A program made the translations under genes and the position numbers. Below are positions 8,395 to 17,640 of a stretch of 64,000 nucleotides of DNA, in pieces. Each line of letters begins with the position of its first letter. The first letter of the stretch is position 1. Source of the stretch: Pseudoalteromonas neustonica (GTDB taxonomy: Bacteria > Pseudomonadota > Gammaproteobacteria > Enterobacterales > Alteromonadaceae); NCBI RefSeq assembly GCF_001653135.1, contig NZ_BDDS01000004.1, positions 1 to 64,000 of the forward strand. The letters run 5' to 3'. The notes below the pieces were generated by a model that was given only the letters and a program-made list of their open reading frames with translations, was not told the origin of the DNA and ran no database searches.

Positions 8395-9738
8395 ATGTTA
8401 ATACAGTTAAACCCAACCGGTGTGTTAGATTTACTGTCACAATTAGAAGTAGACCTATTAGAGCAATCGTCCACGAGTGAACGTTATAAATTATTTAGAA
8501 ATTGCGCGTTAGCAGTACTTAATGTTGGTAGCCATACAGATTCAAGCCTTGAAATTTATAATAAATATAAAGACTTTGACATTCGCTTAGTAAGTCGTGA
8601 GCGAGGCATTAAGATTGAATTAATTAACCCCCCTACTACGGCTTTTGTTGATGGTGAAATTATTACAGGTATCCACGAGCATATATTCTCTGTGATACGC
8701 GACATCTTGTTTATTTGCCAAAAATACGAAAAAGACTTAACAGATCAAAAAAGCATTACTCATATGGTCTTTGATATGTTGCGTAATGCTGCTGCACTTC
8801 GCGTGAACAGCGATCCGAGTATGATAGTTTGCTGGGGCGGACATTCGATCAATGAAGTTGAATATAAATATACCAAACAAGTTGGTTATGAACTGGGCTT
8901 AAGAGGCTTAAACATTTGTACCGGTTGTGGCCCTGGCGCAATGAAAGGTCCAATGAAAGGCGCAACGATTGGTCACGCCAAACAACGTAATACCAACAAC
9001 CGTTATTTAGGTTTAACAGAACCAAGCATTATTGCCGCAGAGCCACCTAATCCAATCGTTAACGAACTCGTTATCCTCCCTGATATAGAAAAGCGCCTTG
9101 AAGCATTTATTAGAACGGCTCACGGTATTATTATCTTTCCAGGTGGTGCGGGAACGGCCGAAGAGCTGCTTTATTTACTTGGCATTTTATTACATCCTGA
9201 GAATCAAAAGCAGTCGTTACCTGTCATTTTAACTGGGCCTAAAGAAAGCGAAAATTATTTCATTGAACTCTGCAAATTTGTAGAAATGACGTTAGGCACT
9301 GAAGCTCTTGATAAATTTGAAGTGATCATTGATAACCCTGAATTAGTGGGTATTAAATTAAAATCTGCGATGGCTAATGTACGCGATTACCGCAAGAGCC
9401 AAGGCGATGCTTACTACTTTAACTGGACACTGAAAATAGAAAACGATTTTCAACAGCCATTTTCCCCAACGCATAAAAATATGGCGGGACTTGATCTTCA
9501 TTTAGATCAACCTAAGCAACAGCTTGCAGCTAATCTACGTCGTGCATTCTCTGGCATTGTTGCCGGCAATGTAAAAGATGAAGGGATCCAAGCAATAAAA
9601 CAAGACGGTCGCTTTATTTTAAGTGGTGAACCTGAATTAATGAACGCCATGGATAAATTATTACGTGCATTTGTTGAACAAGGACGAATGAAACTTCCCG
9701 GCAGTAAATATACTCCATGTTACGAAATTAAAGCATGA
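8395..9738 (+). CDS. ppnN: Pyrimidine/purine nucleotide 5'-monophosphate nucleosidase
   Basis: Close to E. coli PpnN (YgdH) over its whole length: MLIQLNPTGVLDLLSQLEVD at the start, RERGIKIELINPP, CWGGHSINEVEYKY, NICTGCGPGAMKGPMKGA, TEPSIIAAEPPNPIVNEL, and the LOG-family nucleotide-binding motif IIFPGGAGTAEELLYLLGIL. The enzyme cleaves nucleoside monophosphates to base and ribose 5-phosphate and in E. coli is tuned by (p)ppGpp. The second ATG (8395) is chosen because AAGGAG at 8382-8387 has proper spacing to it but nearly abuts the ATG at 8389, and because the result lines up with E. coli. The following xni start overlaps its end region. Confidence 0.95.
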   Translation: MLIQLNPTGVLDLLSQLEVDLLEQSSTSERYKLFRNCALAVLNVGSHTDSSLEIYNKYKDFDIRLVSRERGIKIELINPPTTAFVDGEIITGIHEHIFSVIRDILFICQKYEKDLTDQKSITHMVFDMLRNAAALRVNSDPSMIVCWGGHSINEVEYKYTKQVGYELGLRGLNICTGCGPGAMKGPMKGATIGHAKQRNTNNRYLGLTEPSIIAAEPPNPIVNELVILPDIEKRLEAFIRTAHGIIIFPGGAGTAEELLYLLGILLHPENQKQSLPVILTGPKESENYFIELCKFVEMTLGTEALDKFEVIIDNPELVGIKLKSAMANVRDYRKSQGDAYYFNWTLKIENDFQQPFSPTHKNMAGLDLHLDQPKQQLAANLRRAFSGIVAGNVKDEGIQAIKQDGRFILSGEPELMNAMDKLLRAFVEQGRMKLPGSKYTPCYEIKA

Positions 9739-9751
9739 GGATTTTTATTTA

Positions 9752-10525
9752 GTGTCTGGACAATTACTTTTAATAGATGCGCTTAATTTAATTAGGCGTA
9801 TCTATGCTGTTGATAGTAATCAAAATAAAGGCAGCGATGAGCAAATGATTATAACGTGCTGCGCGCGTGTAGCGCATGCCTGTGAAAAATTACTAAAAAT
9901 CACCCAAGCAACACATGCTATTGCAGTCTTTGATGGCGATAAAAGCTGGCGTTATCATTATTACAAGCAGTATAAAAGTAGCAGAGCACCAATGCCTGAA
10001 ACTTTAAGAAATTCACTCGCTAAATTTAAACACGCCATAGAGCAAACTGGTATTATTGTTTTTGCACCCGTTAATGATGAAGCTGATGATATTATTGCCA
10101 CTTTAGCGCATAAGATGGCAAAGAATCAGCTACATTCGACTATTGTATCTACCGACAAGGGCTTTTTACCTAGCCTAAATAATTACATTAGTGTGTACGA
10201 CTATTTTAAAAAAGAGTATCTAGATTTAAATTCCATACACCAACGCTTTGGTGTTGAACAAGCTAGGTTGATTGATTTTTGGGCCATGGCTGGTGATAAA
10301 ACCAATGATATTCCTGGAATAAAAGGTGTTGGAACTAAAACAGCACAAGACGTGATAGCTAAACACGCTGATATTACGTTAGCCGCCAATGATGAATCGC
10401 TTTCTCCCGGCACCCGTAAAAAACTAGCGTCTGGTATGGAAGACTATATTATTTCAAAAAACTTGGTTAGTTTGCGCACAGATATAAACTTAGGCTTTAG
10501 TTTAAAGCAGTTAAGACTCAATTAA
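9752..10525 (+). CDS. xni: Flap endonuclease Xni (ExoIX-like 5'-3' nuclease)
   Basis: A 257-residue protein of the 5'-3' exonuclease family, related to the N-terminal domain of DNA polymerase I; it acts on flap structures in DNA. Motifs seen are LLLIDALNLIRRIYA at the start, HAIAVFDGDKSWRYHYYKQYK, the acidic cluster NDEADDIIATLA, VSTDKGFLPSL, and the helix-hairpin-helix-like IPGIKGVGTKTAQDVI. A GTG start at 9752 is preceded by GAGG at the ppnN stop, which couples translation. ppnN and xni are also close neighbours in enterobacteria, which supports the call. Confidence 0.9.
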   Translation: MSGQLLLIDALNLIRRIYAVDSNQNKGSDEQMIITCCARVAHACEKLLKITQATHAIAVFDGDKSWRYHYYKQYKSSRAPMPETLRNSLAKFKHAIEQTGIIVFAPVNDEADDIIATLAHKMAKNQLHSTIVSTDKGFLPSLNNYISVYDYFKKEYLDLNSIHQRFGVEQARLIDFWAMAGDKTNDIPGIKGVGTKTAQDVIAKHADITLAANDESLSPGTRKKLASGMEDYIISKNLVSLRTDINLGFSLKQLRLN

Positions 10526-10595
10526 TCGCATTAGCATGGCACTGAATTTCAACTATGCGTATACTCAATTTTAAGTTTCAGTGTAAGAGTGTCAG

Positions 10596-10979
10596 ATGTT
10601 TAAAAAGGTTTTTCGCTATCTAATATTAGGTTTAGGTGTCTATGCTTTAATTGCTACCTTGGTTATTACTTTTTATAAAGATGACCCTCAAGCAATGATT
10701 TGGCAAGACCGCGAAGCTTTCAATAAGCGTTATATTGATAAGTTAACGATAGAAAATCCCGTTAATTTGAACAGCGTATTAGATTATTTAGGTAGTCCAG
10801 ATCTTACCTTTGCAAAGCGTGATAAAGAAGAAGTATGGCAAATTATTTTCTACCGCACTCAGCATATAAAGTCAGACGGGATCACCACTATGGATGAGTG
10901 CTCGGGGTTACTATTTAAAAATGGTGAATTAGTTTTATGGGGCCCAAGTGCATTTGATGCCTATCAGCGCGAAGGATAA
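10596..10979 (+). CDS. DUF3192-type small membrane-anchored protein
   Basis: A 127-residue protein with one N-terminal transmembrane helix (YLILGLGVYALIATLVITFY, about 7-26) followed by a soluble domain with DDPQAMIWQDREAFNKRYI. The pattern matches DUF3192 proteins of Vibrio and Shewanella, whose function is unknown. The soluble part resembles small outer-membrane-assembly-type folds only loosely, so no role is assigned. It sits 70 bp after xni and 9 bp before the next gene, consistent with one transcript. Confidence 0.75.
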   Translation: MFKKVFRYLILGLGVYALIATLVITFYKDDPQAMIWQDREAFNKRYIDKLTIENPVNLNSVLDYLGSPDLTFAKRDKEEVWQIIFYRTQHIKSDGITTMDECSGLLFKNGELVLWGPSAFDAYQREG

Positions 10980-10988
10980 TATTAAATA

Positions 10989-12674
10989 ATGGATACCGTC
11001 AATCCACAATCACTGGTAACCCTTTTTGAAAAAACACACCAAGTGCTGCGCTGTTATAATAATAAAAGCCAATGGCCCAATATTTATCCACTACTTAGTC
11101 AATTAGCTGAACGCTATTATCAAGTCTATGAGCACACACCACATGCTATGCAGGCTCAACTTACTTTGTACGTAAAAAGCTATGGGTATACGACGAACCT
11201 AGTTGTCAATCAATGTGTATTGATCACCGCATTTTGCAAAAGTTTAGGTTATGATAGTAAAGTTACACAACAACTCATTTTTGTTTGCCTTACAAACTAC
11301 TTATGTGTTCAAACGCAAAGTAACAAGTTAGCACTTCGCCAACCACTTAATTTACAAGAAAAAAAGCAGTGGCAATGTCGCCACCAGCTTGCTATTAAAC
11401 TTTTGCAATCTTCTCAGGTGCCAACGGATAATATCTCAGCAGTTTTAGCACGACTAAATAAATACAAACAAGCCTTACTTAGCACACCACAAATTATGAT
11501 TTACGATGGCGCAACAATTTTAGTCGCCCTTGCAAATATAATCGCGATGAATATAACTTATCGTGAACACAATGATCATATCAGCGTTTATAAAGCGGTG
11601 GCTGATATTTACTTACGTACACCCAATCAGTTTGCACAATACGCACTAAAAAGCATCATTGCACACATAGGCCCCTTTGTACCTGGAAGTGTTGTTAAAC
11701 ATGGTGAACAGGATCTCGTTTACATCGGTGAAGATAAAACTCAAAAACACCTTGTTATTTCTATTGATACAGAGCAAAAAATACGCTGGCATAGTATTAA
11801 AGCGCAACTAGATGCCAATGCTAAACAACGGCCTATTATAGATAAGCGAGTTTTATTCAGTGTTTGGTTTAGTGAGCACCTTGTAAAGAATGAGGAAGTT
11901 AATGAGCAGCAACAAGCGCTTTTAATACTGATAAGCCAAGTTAAAGTACAACATGAATATTCATACACGGCACTGATTAAATTATTACAGAATCAAACTC
12001 AAACAATTGAAAATTTATGTCAGTCAGTTAAACCTTATAATAAAGAAAATTTACCTGGTAAAGACTTACGGCATAGCCTGTGTATGGTCGGCCTAGATAA
12101 TGCCCCCGCAATAATACAGCACGTACTATTTGAGCAGCTTGTAACATCCCATAAGCACCCTTTACAGCGTCATATTCATTGTCGTTTACGCGGTATAATT
12201 AATATTCTAGCACTGTTTTTCAGACATAATAGTGAGCAACAATTTGAGCAACTTGCCTTGCCTGTTTATGCATATATAAGTTATTTGATTGAGCACGCAA
12301 GTACTGATCTAAGCCGAAAAACATTGCATAGTAAAGAACCAAATAATGATAAAAGCCCCCTACTCTCATGGTTATTTGGTGTTCGACAGTTAGACCCTGA
12401 CTCCCTCAGCCAGTACTTACTCACCGTTTTAAGTGATAACCCATGGACTCAAGCCTTATTAGATGCTGAGCAACATAAAAAGAAATCACTCAGTGATTCG
12501 GCTAAGTTATGGGTTGCGGTTAAGTTAATTTCAACACAAGTATATCAACCAAAATACGTACTCAGCCCGTGGCAAAAGCAAATTTTAGATTCTGTATTAA
12601 AAGAACTTGGCTGGCCTAGTACTGCGAATTTTTATTCACAATTAACCAGCCTAGGTTTAAGTAATAGTGTATAA
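10989..12674 (+). CDS. Uncharacterised 561-residue protein, probable degenerate HD-GYP-like
   Basis: No family is recognised with certainty. It has no signal peptide or membrane helix and is mostly helical. Residues 70-250 follow the order of an HD-GYP domain. A helix with TNY (102-104) stands where HD would be, RHQLAIKLL (131-139) corresponds to the conserved H...lL helix, and LARLNKYKQ (153-161) sits where HHE..GYP is expected. VADIYLRTPNQF and IIAHIGPFVPGSVVKHGEQD (223-242) match the C-terminal end of that fold. Metal-binding and GYP residues are missing, so if related it is catalytically dead. The C-terminal ~300 residues are unassigned. It follows the DUF3192 gene by 9 bp. Confidence 0.55.
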   Translation: MDTVNPQSLVTLFEKTHQVLRCYNNKSQWPNIYPLLSQLAERYYQVYEHTPHAMQAQLTLYVKSYGYTTNLVVNQCVLITAFCKSLGYDSKVTQQLIFVCLTNYLCVQTQSNKLALRQPLNLQEKKQWQCRHQLAIKLLQSSQVPTDNISAVLARLNKYKQALLSTPQIMIYDGATILVALANIIAMNITYREHNDHISVYKAVADIYLRTPNQFAQYALKSIIAHIGPFVPGSVVKHGEQDLVYIGEDKTQKHLVISIDTEQKIRWHSIKAQLDANAKQRPIIDKRVLFSVWFSEHLVKNEEVNEQQQALLILISQVKVQHEYSYTALIKLLQNQTQTIENLCQSVKPYNKENLPGKDLRHSLCMVGLDNAPAIIQHVLFEQLVTSHKHPLQRHIHCRLRGIINILALFFRHNSEQQFEQLALPVYAYISYLIEHASTDLSRKTLHSKEPNNDKSPLLSWLFGVRQLDPDSLSQYLLTVLSDNPWTQALLDAEQHKKKSLSDSAKLWVAVKLISTQVYQPKYVLSPWQKQILDSVLKELGWPSTANFYSQLTSLGLSNSV

Positions 12675-12855
12675 ACAGCGCATTTTATAAGACATATTGA
12701 CTATTTTCACGGTTTTTACTGGCAAAAAGTTGAATAAATTGCTATAAAAGCCGCTTAAATTTTCAAACTCATTCACGTAAATTATCTAACAAGTTATCGC
12801 AGTTTATTTTTGCGACATATTTACGTGTATTTCTAACTCGTAATAGGAAAAGTTC

Positions 12856-13863
12856 ATGACCAAAAAAATCATCACAGTAATCAAAGGCGACGGTATCGGT
12901 CCAAGTATTATTGATTCAGCTCTTGAGATATTACAAGCCGCAGGATGCGATTTTGATTATGAATTCGTTGATGCTGGTCTAGCTGCCTTAGAGAAAACAG
13001 GTGAATTATTACCGCAAGAGACTATTGACACTATTGCACGTAATAAAATCACTTTAAAGGGCCCATTAACAACGCCTGTTGGTGAAGGTTTTACTTCAAT
13101 CAACGTCACATTACGTAAGCAATTTGGTTTATACGCAAACGTGCGCCCAGTAAAATCATTTGTCGGAACAAAAGCCCGCTACGATGATATTGATATCATC
13201 ACAGTACGTGAAAATACACAGGGTATGTATTCAGGTTTAGGCCAAGTGACTTCAGAAGATGGTAACGAAGCACAAGCAATGTCAATGATCACGCGTGACG
13301 GTGCTGAGAAAATCGTTACTTTTGCATATGAGCTTGCCGTTCGTGAAGGCCGTAAAAAAGTAACAGCTGTTCACAAAGCTAACATTTTAAAATCAACATC
13401 AGGTTTATTCTTAAAAGTAGCACGTGAAGTTGCAGAGCGTTACCCTGAAATTGAATCAACAGAAATGATTGTTGATGCTACTTGTATGAAATTAGTAATG
13501 AGCCCAGAAGAGTTTGACGTTATTGTTACAACAAACCTTTTTGGTGATATTTTATCTGACTTATGTGCAGGTCTAGTTGGTGGTCTTGGTATGGCGCCAG
13601 GTGCTAATATTGGTGAAGATGCAGCGATTTTTGAGGCTGTACATGGTAGTGCACCTGACATCGCGGGTAAAAACTTAGCAAACCCGACATCTGTGATCCT
13701 AGCGTCAATTCAAATGCTGGAGCATTTAGAAATGGGTGATACAGCTGAGCGCATCCGTAGCGCTGTAGCTGATGTGATTAAGACCGGTGATCGTACAACG
13801 CGTGATCTAGGTGGCAACCACGGAACTACCGATTTCACTCAAGCTGTAATTGACCGTCTATAA
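12856..13863 (+). CDS. Isocitrate dehydrogenase (NAD-dependent type)
   Basis: A 335-residue beta-decarboxylating dehydrogenase. [15 protein letters not shown] starts the fold, [20 protein letters not shown] carries the Ser/Asn/Arg pattern that binds isocitrate (isopropylmalate enzymes lack it), and [13 protein letters not shown] follows. [16 protein letters not shown] has Asp-Ile where NADP enzymes have Lys-Tyr, which supports NAD use. It should convert isocitrate to 2-oxoglutarate in the TCA cycle. The short homodimeric type resembles those of Xanthomonas and some marine gammaproteobacteria. An AATAGGAAAAG ribosome site precedes it and a strong terminator follows. Isopropylmalate or homoisocitrate dehydrogenase is unlikely. 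Confidence 0.88.
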   Translation: MTKKIITVIKGDGIGPSIIDSALEILQAAGCDFDYEFVDAGLAALEKTGELLPQETIDTIARNKITLKGPLTTPVGEGFTSINVTLRKQFGLYANVRPVKSFVGTKARYDDIDIITVRENTQGMYSGLGQVTSEDGNEAQAMSMITRDGAEKIVTFAYELAVREGRKKVTAVHKANILKSTSGLFLKVAREVAERYPEIESTEMIVDATCMKLVMSPEEFDVIVTTNLFGDILSDLCAGLVGGLGMAPGANIGEDAAIFEAVHGSAPDIAGKNLANPTSVILASIQMLEHLEMGDTAERIRSAVADVIKTGDRTTRDLGGNHGTTDFTQAVIDRL

Positions 13864-13884
13864 TTTTTTCTGAACGGTTAAAAA

Positions 13885-13921
13885 GCACAAAAAACCAGTG
13901 TTAAAACTGGTTTTTTTGTGC
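13885..13921. terminator. Rho-independent terminator after isocitrate dehydrogenase
   Basis: A long hairpin with GCACAAAAAACCAGT and a matching arm ACTGGTTTTTTTGTGC, starting about 22 bp past the stop. The T-rich 3' arm makes it a strong intrinsic terminator on the plus strand; the A-rich 5' arm could also serve the opposite strand. Confidence 0.85.
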
Positions 13922-13963
13922 CTGTCAATTTTCGATTCAACGGCCCTTTGTACTAACAATTTT

Positions 13964-14172
13964 ATACCAATCGAGTTAAGTTACTGACCACTTATAGCGA
14001 CAGGTAAATACGGTGATAACAAGGCATAAATTTTGACATGGTGTTGATCTCGGCAATTGCTCCTGCATTGCTCTACCTCCTGCATCCATGCAGTCGAACA
14101 TGAAAAATTTATAACGCTGTTAGCGCTTTATTTAGCCCGCTAGAATGGTTAAATATCTAAGTCGATTGGTAT
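13964..14172. repeat. Family C repeat (209 bp)
   Basis: A non-coding element bounded by ATACCAATCGAGTTAAGTTA at the left and AAGTCGATTGGTAT at the right, an inverted pair. Inside, AAGGCATAAATTTT and AAAATTTATAACGC form an inner stem with the same AAGGCA / AACGC flanks as families A and B. The central part CAATTGCTCCTGCATTGCTC with CTGCATCCATGCAG resembles a module found inverted in family B copy 1. There is no ORF. Only one copy is in this window, so its repeated nature rests on its terminal repeats and on similarity to the other families. Confidence 0.7.
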
Positions 14173-14531
14173 TAGTACTCAATTCATAGACGTTTAATGA
14201 ATAAATTAAGCGCTATCACCTATGCTCATCCCTGCAACATCAGCTGAATACCCTGTGTTCAATCTTTAATTAATTGTATGAAATAGCATCTAAAAATATT
14301 TATCTCTCACATAATTAGAGCTCAACACCATTCCTATTATTAAGCTTTGTCATCGTAACGTCTTTGTCTACAATTAGACTCTGTAGCTGAGATCAAATCA
14401 TCGCTCCATCAACAGCTATCATTTTAAGCATAAATTCTTTAATTACCTCGTAAAAAAACACATTTTAAAGCTAGCTTAAAATAAAAAACCAATTAATTTG
14501 GAATTTTAATGCAAGATAGTCTTGCTGGCGG
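14173..14531. other. Gene-free stretch upstream of the ilv promoter
   Basis: About 360 bp of AT-rich sequence between the family C repeat and the ilv promoter. I see no ORF of note and no RNA gene. It may hold sites for a regulator such as Lrp, but no defined operator could be recognised by eye. Confidence 0.4.
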
Positions 14532-14560
14532 TTGACATTAGGTAGTAAAACACTTAAAAA
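14532..14560 (+). promoter_or_regulatory. Putative sigma-70 promoter of the ilv leader/ilvIH operon
   Basis: A consensus -35 box TTGACA (14532-14537) is followed by a 17-bp spacer and TAAAAA (14555-14560) as -10. Transcription would start near 14567, about 95 bp before the leader peptide start. Confidence 0.5.
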
Positions 14561-14660
14561 TAGAGGTAATAAAAAAGTGAATTAATTGTGTCTTAGGCAC
14601 CGAGTAATTAAATAGTTCATTAGAAATTTCATAACAAACATACAGAAGAAAAGTAATATT

Positions 14661-14732
14661 ATGAAACATCAATTTCACCAAATAAACGTTCTCGTACTGG
14701 TCTTAGTCTTAAGCCCTGCGAGGATGTATTAA
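14661..14732 (+). CDS. ilv operon leader peptide (23 aa, Leu/Val-rich)
   Basis: A short ORF reading MKHQFHQINVLVLVLVLSPARMY, with a block of alternating Val and Leu codons (residues 10-17) preceded by one Ile. It ends 19 bp before an intrinsic terminator that lies upstream of ilvI. This is the layout of a ribosome-stalling attenuation leader responding to charged tRNA-Leu and tRNA-Val (compare IvbL and IlvL in E. coli; the family is known, this instance is inferred). The ribosome site is weak (AGAAGAAAAG). Confidence 0.8.
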   Translation: MKHQFHQINVLVLVLVLSPARMY

Positions 14733-14780
14733 AAGGTGAAACAGCTTTTTAAAAACCCTCGCTCCAGCGGGGGTTTTTTT
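14673..14780 (+). promoter_or_regulatory. Transcription attenuator of ilvIH
   Basis: Two alternative pairings are visible. TTTCACC (14673-14679, inside the leader ORF) complements GGTGAAA (14735-14741), and GCGAGG near the end of the leader ORF (14718-14723) complements CCTCGC in the 5' arm of the terminator (14757-14762). The second pairing would be an antiterminator. Ribosome stalling at the Leu/Val codons would therefore control whether the terminator forms. Inferred from complementarity only. Confidence 0.65.
14751..14780 (+). terminator. Attenuator terminator hairpin upstream of ilvI
   Basis: AAAACCCTCGCT and AGCGGGGGTTTT pair with one mismatch around a two-base loop and end in seven T residues. 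It lies between the leader peptide and ilvI. Confidence 0.85.
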
Positions 14781-14875
14781 ATGCATTTAAATTGTAATAC
14801 TAATTTAATTAAGTCTATTAGGTAACTATTTACTTGTAACCTTAATTAAAAGTATCAGGTACGTGAGGAATGAGG

Positions 14876-16600
14876 ATGAGTACGAAACAATATAATGGCT
14901 CCGAACTAGTGGTTCAGGCATTAAAAGAGTTAAAGGTTAAATATATATTTGGCTACCCCGGTGGCTCTGTATTAGATCTTTATGATGCTTTATTTCAACA
15001 AGATGATGTTGAGCATATTTTAGTAAGACATGAACAAGCAGCAACGCACATGGCCGATGGCTATGCGCGTGCTACAGGCGATGTTGGGGTGGTTTTAGCT
15101 ACTTCTGGGCCAGGTGCTACAAACTGCATAACGGGCATTGCGACAGCGTACATGGATTCAATTCCAATGGTTGTATTATCAGGTCAAGTACCTACTAACT
15201 TAATTGGTGATGATGCATTTCAGGAAACCGATATTATTGGCTGTTCTCGCCCTATTGTTAAACATAGTTTTAACTGTCGTAGCGCTAAAGATATTCCAAC
15301 AATTTTAGCTAAGGCATTTTATATCGCAAGTAGCGGCCGCCCAGGGCCTGTCGTTGTTGAACTGCCAAAAGACATGTTAAACCCAGCGTTAAAATTTGAT
15401 TTTGAATTCCCTTCCACAACCGAATTACGAACCTACAACCCTAATACTAAAGGTCATTCAAAACAAATACGCAAAGCTGTAACTGCTATATTAGAAGCTA
15501 AAAAATTAGTTATTTATTCTGGCGGCGGTATCATCATTTCAAATACCTCAGAGCAACTAACACGTTTAGTAGAGTCACTTAATGCGCCAATTACCAATAC
15601 TCTAATGGGTTTAGGTGGCATCAGTGGTGTACACCCCAACTTTATTGGCATGCTAGGCATGCACGGCAGCCTAGAAGCCAACAAAGCAATGGCCAATGCT
15701 GATGTAATCTTAGCCTTAGGTGCTCGTTTTGATGACAGGGTAACCAACAATGTTAAAAAGTTTTGCCCGAATGCAACTATTGTCCATGTTGATGTCGATC
15801 CAACATCTATTTCGAAAACAATAAAAGCCCATATTCCTGTCGTAGGTTGCCTTGCAACGGTACTTGAACAATTACAGACCGCGATAGATAAAAGCCCTTT
15901 AAATATAGACCGAAGTGCCCAAGAAGATTGGTGGCGTCAGATCATCAGCTGGCGCGAGCAAAAGTGCTTAAGCTACAGCAATGATGGCGAAAAAATAAAA
16001 CCACAAGCTGTTATTGAAGCCCTCTATAAAGCAACAAATGGTGACGCTTATATCAGCTCAGATGTTGGCCAACATCAAATGTTTGCTGCACAATACTATC
16101 CGTTTAAAAATCCACGCCAATGGATCAACTCAGGGGGCTTAGGCACCATGGGTTTCGGTTTACCTGCAGCTATGGGCGTGAAGCTGGCATTTCCTGATAA
16201 AGAGTCAATTTGTGTGACTGGAGATGGTTCAATTCAAATGAATATTCAAGAATTATCAACCTGCATGCAATACAACTTAGCAGTCAAAATTGTTTCTTTG
16301 AATAATCGCTCATTAGGTATGGTACGCCAATGGCAAGATATGGTTTATGGTGGTCGCCACTCATCATCTTATATGGACTCACTGCCTGACTTTGTAAAAT
16401 TAGCTGAAAGTTATGGTCACGTAGGCATTAGGGTAAATACACTAGATGAGTTACAGCCTGCGATTGACAAAGCTATGGCGATTACTGACAAGTTAGTATT
16501 TTTAGATATTTGTGTTGATGAAAAAGAACACGTTTACCCAATGCAGATTAAACTTGGGTCAATTGATGAAATGTGGCTACGTAAAGGAGTAAAAGCATAA
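14876..16600 (+). CDS. ilvI: Acetolactate synthase large subunit (IlvI type)
   Basis: A ThDP- and FAD-dependent enzyme that condenses pyruvate to acetolactate (or pyruvate with 2-oxobutyrate) as the first common step of Val/Leu/Ile synthesis. It matches E. coli IlvI closely: [34 protein letters not shown] with the ThDP glutamate, [20 protein letters not shown], and the ThDP motif from [10 protein letters not shown] to VSLNN near the C-terminus. It ends [20 protein letters not shown], also IlvI-like. The start at 14876 is chosen because GAGGAA at about 14865 is well spaced from it and too close to the ATG at 14870. Its stop overlaps the ilvH start. Control is probably by the upstream attenuator. 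Confidence 0.95.
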   Translation: MSTKQYNGSELVVQALKELKVKYIFGYPGGSVLDLYDALFQQDDVEHILVRHEQAATHMADGYARATGDVGVVLATSGPGATNCITGIATAYMDSIPMVVLSGQVPTNLIGDDAFQETDIIGCSRPIVKHSFNCRSAKDIPTILAKAFYIASSGRPGPVVVELPKDMLNPALKFDFEFPSTTELRTYNPNTKGHSKQIRKAVTAILEAKKLVIYSGGGIIISNTSEQLTRLVESLNAPITNTLMGLGGISGVHPNFIGMLGMHGSLEANKAMANADVILALGARFDDRVTNNVKKFCPNATIVHVDVDPTSISKTIKAHIPVVGCLATVLEQLQTAIDKSPLNIDRSAQEDWWRQIISWREQKCLSYSNDGEKIKPQAVIEALYKATNGDAYISSDVGQHQMFAAQYYPFKNPRQWINSGGLGTMGFGLPAAMGVKLAFPDKESICVTGDGSIQMNIQELSTCMQYNLAVKIVSLNNRSLGMVRQWQDMVYGGRHSSSYMDSLPDFVKLAESYGHVGIRVNTLDELQPAIDKAMAITDKLVFLDICVDEKEHVYPMQIKLGSIDEMWLRKGVKA

Positions 16601-17097
16601 TGCGCCGTATACTATCTATTTTACTAGAAAATGAGCCAGGTGCCTTGTCGCGTATAGTTGGTCTGTTTTCACAACGCGCCTATAATATTGATAGCTTAAC
16701 TGTAGGCACTACTGATGATCATTCATTATCACGGATCACCATCACCACAATGGGAGATGACCGTATTGTTGAACAAATCACTAAGCAAGTTAATAAACTT
16801 GTGGATGTTTTAAAAATCATCGACCTGACTGAAATAGCACATATTGAGCGTGAGTTATTACTCGTGAAAGTTCATGCTCAAGATGAGGCTAAACGTTCGG
16901 CAGTTACTCGCGTAGCCGATGTATTTAACGGCGCTATTTTAGATATGGGCCGCAATAGTTATACATTACAGCTCGTTAGCAGTACAGATAAAATTGAATC
17001 ATTTTTAGACACTTTACGCCATGAGACCGATATTATCGAAGTGGTACGTTCTGGGGCTGTAGGCATAGGCCGTGGTGATAAAGCGTTAAGAATATAA
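16600..17097 (+). CDS. ilvH: Acetolactate synthase small (regulatory) subunit
   Basis: A 165-residue subunit that activates IlvI and gives it valine feedback sensitivity. An N-terminal ACT domain (RILSILLENEPGALSRIVGL, then FSQRAYNIDSLTVGTTDD, residues 3-45) is followed by the C-terminal domain with ERELLLVKV and the end RSGAVGIGRGDKALRI, which is normal for the family. The ATG overlaps the ilvI stop (TAATG), so translation is coupled. A terminator follows within 10 bp. Confidence 0.95.
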   Translation: MRRILSILLENEPGALSRIVGLFSQRAYNIDSLTVGTTDDHSLSRITITTMGDDRIVEQITKQVNKLVDVLKIIDLTEIAHIERELLLVKVHAQDEAKRSAVTRVADVFNGAILDMGRNSYTLQLVSSTDKIESFLDTLRHETDIIEVVRSGAVGIGRGDKALRI

Positions 17098-17106
17098 TAA
17101 TTAAAA

Positions 17107-17143
17107 AGCACAAAAAAAGGGCTAAACAGCCCTTTTTTTGTTA
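17107..17143. terminator. Terminator between ilvH and hupB (bidirectional)
   Basis: AAAAAAAGGGCT-AAAC-AGCCCTTTTTTTG gives a perfect hairpin with T tracts on both strands, so it can end ilvH and the convergent HU gene. Confidence 0.9.
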
Positions 17144-17160
17144 ATAAGTGCTTTAACTTA

Positions 17161-17436
17161 TTAAGGATTAACTTGGTCTTTTAGACCTTTGCCTGCTTTA
17201 AAGCTTGGGATAGTTGCCGCTGAAATTTGAATTTCTGCACCTGTTTGTGGGTTACGGCCAGTACGTGCAGCACGCTCTTTTACTGAGAAAGTACCAAAAC
17301 CAACTAATGCAACAGAATCACCTTCTTTTAAAGATGTTGTTACAGCACCAGTAAACGCGTCAAGTGCACGTGTAGCCGCTGCTTTAGAGATTTCTGCATC
17401 AGTAGCGATTTTTTCAACTAATTGAGCTTTATTCAT
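17161..17436 (-). CDS. hupB: DNA-binding protein HU-beta
   Basis: A 91-residue HU protein, the nucleoid-associated DNA-bending dimer. It begins [20 protein letters not shown], has [20 protein letters not shown] with the DNA-intercalating Arg-Asn-Pro arm, and ends [28 protein letters not shown] and [12 protein letters not shown] favour HupB over HupA or IHF. Length is normal. It is monocistronic, with a fair ribosome site (AGGAATTT) before the ATG, and convergent with ilvH. Confidence 0.93.
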   Translation of the reverse strand: MNKAQLVEKIATDAEISKAAATRALDAFTGAVTTSLKEGDSVALVGFGTFSVKERAARTGRNPQTGAEIQISAATIPSFKAGKGLKDQVNP

Positions 17437-17640
17437 TTGTTAAATTCCTATTCGTTATTATTTTGCCTTCGCAAAACCTATCTTTATGCATTTTTTAAGT
17501 ATTGGCAACAGCAAATTGCCATTTTTGTTTAAATTCTTAATAAATGGATAAAATTTGGATAATAGTCTTAAAAAATAATGCTTATATCATTAACGAATAC
17601 TGAATTTAATGACTTTTTAATACTATTATAAAAAAACTAT

